Below, in pieces: positions 62,490 to 64,000 of a stretch of DNA of 64,000 nucleotides. Position 1 is the stretch's first letter. Every line of letters starts with the position of its first letter. The translations under genes were made by a program, and so were the position numbers. Source of the DNA: Polyangiaceae bacterium (lineage in GTDB: Bacteria > Myxococcota_A > Polyangia > Polyangiales > Polyangiaceae); contig JADJRH010000001.1 in the NCBI GenBank assembly GCA_016712345.1, forward strand, positions 5,087,001-5,151,000, in the 5' to 3' direction. The notes under the pieces were generated by a model. It was not told the DNA's origin. It did not search any database and worked only from the letters and a program-made list of their open reading frames with translations.

Positions 62490-64000
62490 GGCGATGTCAG
62501 AAGCTGGTGAAGTGTTGATCCCGGGGTCCGAACTTCATTGCCTATCAGTTCAAGCTCATCGCGGAAAGCCTTCGAATACGCCTCACCCGAACGCCCCTCG
62601 GTCGCCTGCTCCAATCGCCGGAACACCTCCTCGTGATAACCGCGCGGATGAGGCCCCTTGTGTCCTGGCACTCTCACTTTGTTGGCCGCATCTTCCAATG
62701 TCATACCGGCCTTTCTCGCCATCCGTTCAAATCGCGGAGTCCACGGTCCCCCGTTCGAGGAGGACACATTGTTCTTATTTGTCATAACATGGTGCACCTG
62801 TCCATCCCCACCTTTCGGCGCCGACATCCACGCGTTAATCCCCGCCAAAATGTTTCCCGCTCCACCCACCACCCCAACGGTAGAAACAGCAATTGCCGGC
62901 ACTCCAACGGTCGCACCCACTCCAGTCACGGTCGCCGCCCCGCCGAAGATCTCCCCACCAAGCGACATGGCCGTGGTGTACAAACCGCCGCCGATCATCC
63001 CAAGCGCCTTGCCGCGCTCAAAGTACACCGAACGGCGCTTTACCAAGCCTTCCGCAAGGGCCGCTTCTTCTGCCACTCCAGCGCCCGGCACAATGCCCAA
63101 AAGTGCACCGTTAAACCCGCCCGCCATGGTCTGAAGGACGGGATGATTATACCAAGGCTCGTCTTCCGCTTCTTCGTCAGGTTCGGCGGTTATGTCTTCC
63201 GATCCTGTGCTGTCCACATCGGTGTTCGGCTCGCCTACGCCGTGTTCCGCTTCCTTCTTGGGTTTCTCTTCCGTGGGCGGCCCGATCTTTGTTCCCGGTA
63301 CAGAAATCTCCACAAACCCGTCGGGGCCCACGGGTAGATCCGGCTCGCGCTGAGGTTCGCCGTCAAACCCGCTTGGGTCAGTATAGGTCAGCGGATTATT
63401 GAAAACGTAGCTGTAAGGGTTCCACGCCTGACTGAATGTCCAATCCTGCACAATTGGGTCGGTGCTCAAAAACCTACCCAACTTGGGATCAAACATCCGC
63501 CCTTTCATGTTGACTAAACCGATCTCTCCATCGTCTTCGTGGCCTGTATAGCCAAGCGACGTCGAATCTGGAAAGCTCGCCGGTATCGGTGCGCCCCACT
63601 CGGGATTGCGCCTTTGTCCAAACGCGTCGTAACTGCGTCGCTCGGTGACCTTCCCATCGGCGTCGGTGAGTACATCGACCGATCCCAAATGGTCGGCGTG
63701 CAGATAACTTACCCCCGGCTTACTCCCGCCACGAGTGACGATCGCGATCACGCGTTCAGGCGAACGCACATAAAATCGCTCGGTGATCGCGTTCGCGGCG
63801 TCTTTGGCGCGATCGTACAGGTCGGCGAAATAAAGTGTTTCATGCGTTGCGGTTGTTTTGCGTACACGTTTTTGATCGCCGTCATATCCAAAGCTGATCT
63901 CCCCATCCGGCTGCGTGAGCTTTCTGGGTAGGTCAAATGCAGTGTACACCACGATCACCCCTCCGGGGCGAGCCCTTTGGTTGCCGGTGGCGTCGTACTG
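62486..64000 (-). CDS. RHS-repeat polymorphic toxin with C-terminal AHH nuclease, 5' end outside window
   Basis: The frame is open to the right edge (504 codons visible). RHS features are YDATGNQRA, SYLHADHLGSVDVLTDADGK, RSYDAFGQRR, and the core end FDPKLGRFLSTDPIV...NPYSYVFNNPLTYTDPSG. A Glu/Pro/Asp-rich linker and a hydrophobic Gly/Ala-rich pre-toxin region follow. The C terminus has HHVMTNKN (codons from about 62794), WTPRFERMARKAGMTLEDAA and GHKGPHPRGYHEEVFRRL, the pattern of AHH HNH/endonuclease VII-type nucleases. The RHS shell would encapsulate the nuclease until delivery to a rival cell; the delivery route is not visible. Confidence 0.9.
   Translation of the reverse strand, partial: QYDATGNQRARPGGVIVVYTAFDLPRKLTQPDGEISFGYDGDQKRVRKTTATHETLYFADLYDRAKDAANAITERFYVRSPERVIAIVTRGGSKPGVSYLHADHLGSVDVLTDADGKVTERRSYDAFGQRRNPEWGAPIPASFPDSTSLGYTGHEDDGEIGLVNMKGRMFDPKLGRFLSTDPIVQDWTFSQAWNPYSYVFNNPLTYTDPSGFDGEPQREPDLPVGPDGFVEISVPGTKIGPPTEEKPKKEAEHGVGEPNTDVDSTGSEDITAEPDEEAEDEPWYNHPVLQTMAGGFNGALLGIVPGAGVAEEAALAEGLVKRRSVYFERGKALGMIGGGLYTTAMSLGGEIFGGAATVTGVGATVGVPAIAVSTVGVVGGAGNILAGINAWMSAPKGGDGQVHHVMTNKNNVSSSNGGPWTPRFERMARKAGMTLEDAANKVRVPGHKGPHPRGYHEEVFRRLEQATEGRSGEAYSKAFRDELELIGNEVRTPGSTLHQLLTSP

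Overview
The window is a high-GC chromosomal piece that most resembles Myxococcota (Polyangia-like). Pointers are many lipoproteins with Gly/Ser linkers right after the lipobox Cys, two MopE-type proteins with repeated CDGxDNDCDG motifs, an M64 metallopeptidase with a MYXO-CTERM-like tail, a P450 and a subtilisin with accessory repeats. No rRNA or tRNA gene was seen.

Left part (1-16.5 kb): two Rpn-type nuclease remnants border a very large CRISPR array (1037-8532, 105 recognisable repeats). A complete type I-C operon follows, reading leftwards toward the array in the order cas3-cas5c-cas8c-cas7-cas4-cas1-cas2. The repeat ends in GGATTGAAAC on the minus strand and a sigma70-like promoter sits in the leader, so the array is read leftwards and its young end lies near 8.5 kb. 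A strong internal Shine-Dalgarno plus GTG inside cas8c marks a Cas11c start. The array has oddities: short spacers and decayed repeats at the leader end, a diverged spacer pair, and variant repeats at the trailer end.

Middle part (16.5-57 kb): mostly surface and secreted proteins (beta-helix lipoprotein, subtilisin with three WNP...GDHFYTT repeats, MopE-like proteins, YceI, PQQ-propeller/thrombospondin-3 lipoprotein, M64 peptidase, TolC-type exporter) mixed with housekeeping genes: adenosine deaminase, P450 plus methyltransferase, uvrA, rsmI, holB, apt, surE and an aldehyde dehydrogenase. A RelE/ParE-like toxin-antitoxin pair lies before rsmI. uvrA and the aldehyde dehydrogenase are each broken by one single-base indel; the antitoxin and a tiny gene near 34.7 kb probably are too. 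This looks more like consensus error than decay, and that caution also applies to the irregular leader end of the array.

Right part (56-64 kb): accessory DNA. It holds a DUF1810 remnant, an alpha/beta hydrolase, a tyrosine recombinase coupled to a 91-aa partner (with an iterated GCAGTTTG box array inside the integrase 5' end), a hypothetical gene, and at the edge an RHS polymorphic toxin with a C-terminal AHH nuclease and an overlapping Imm11-like immunity gene.

A window-wide oddity is the strong excess of GTGTAC/GTACAC, and of GGGTAGA/TCTACCC, on both strands and in all reading frames.
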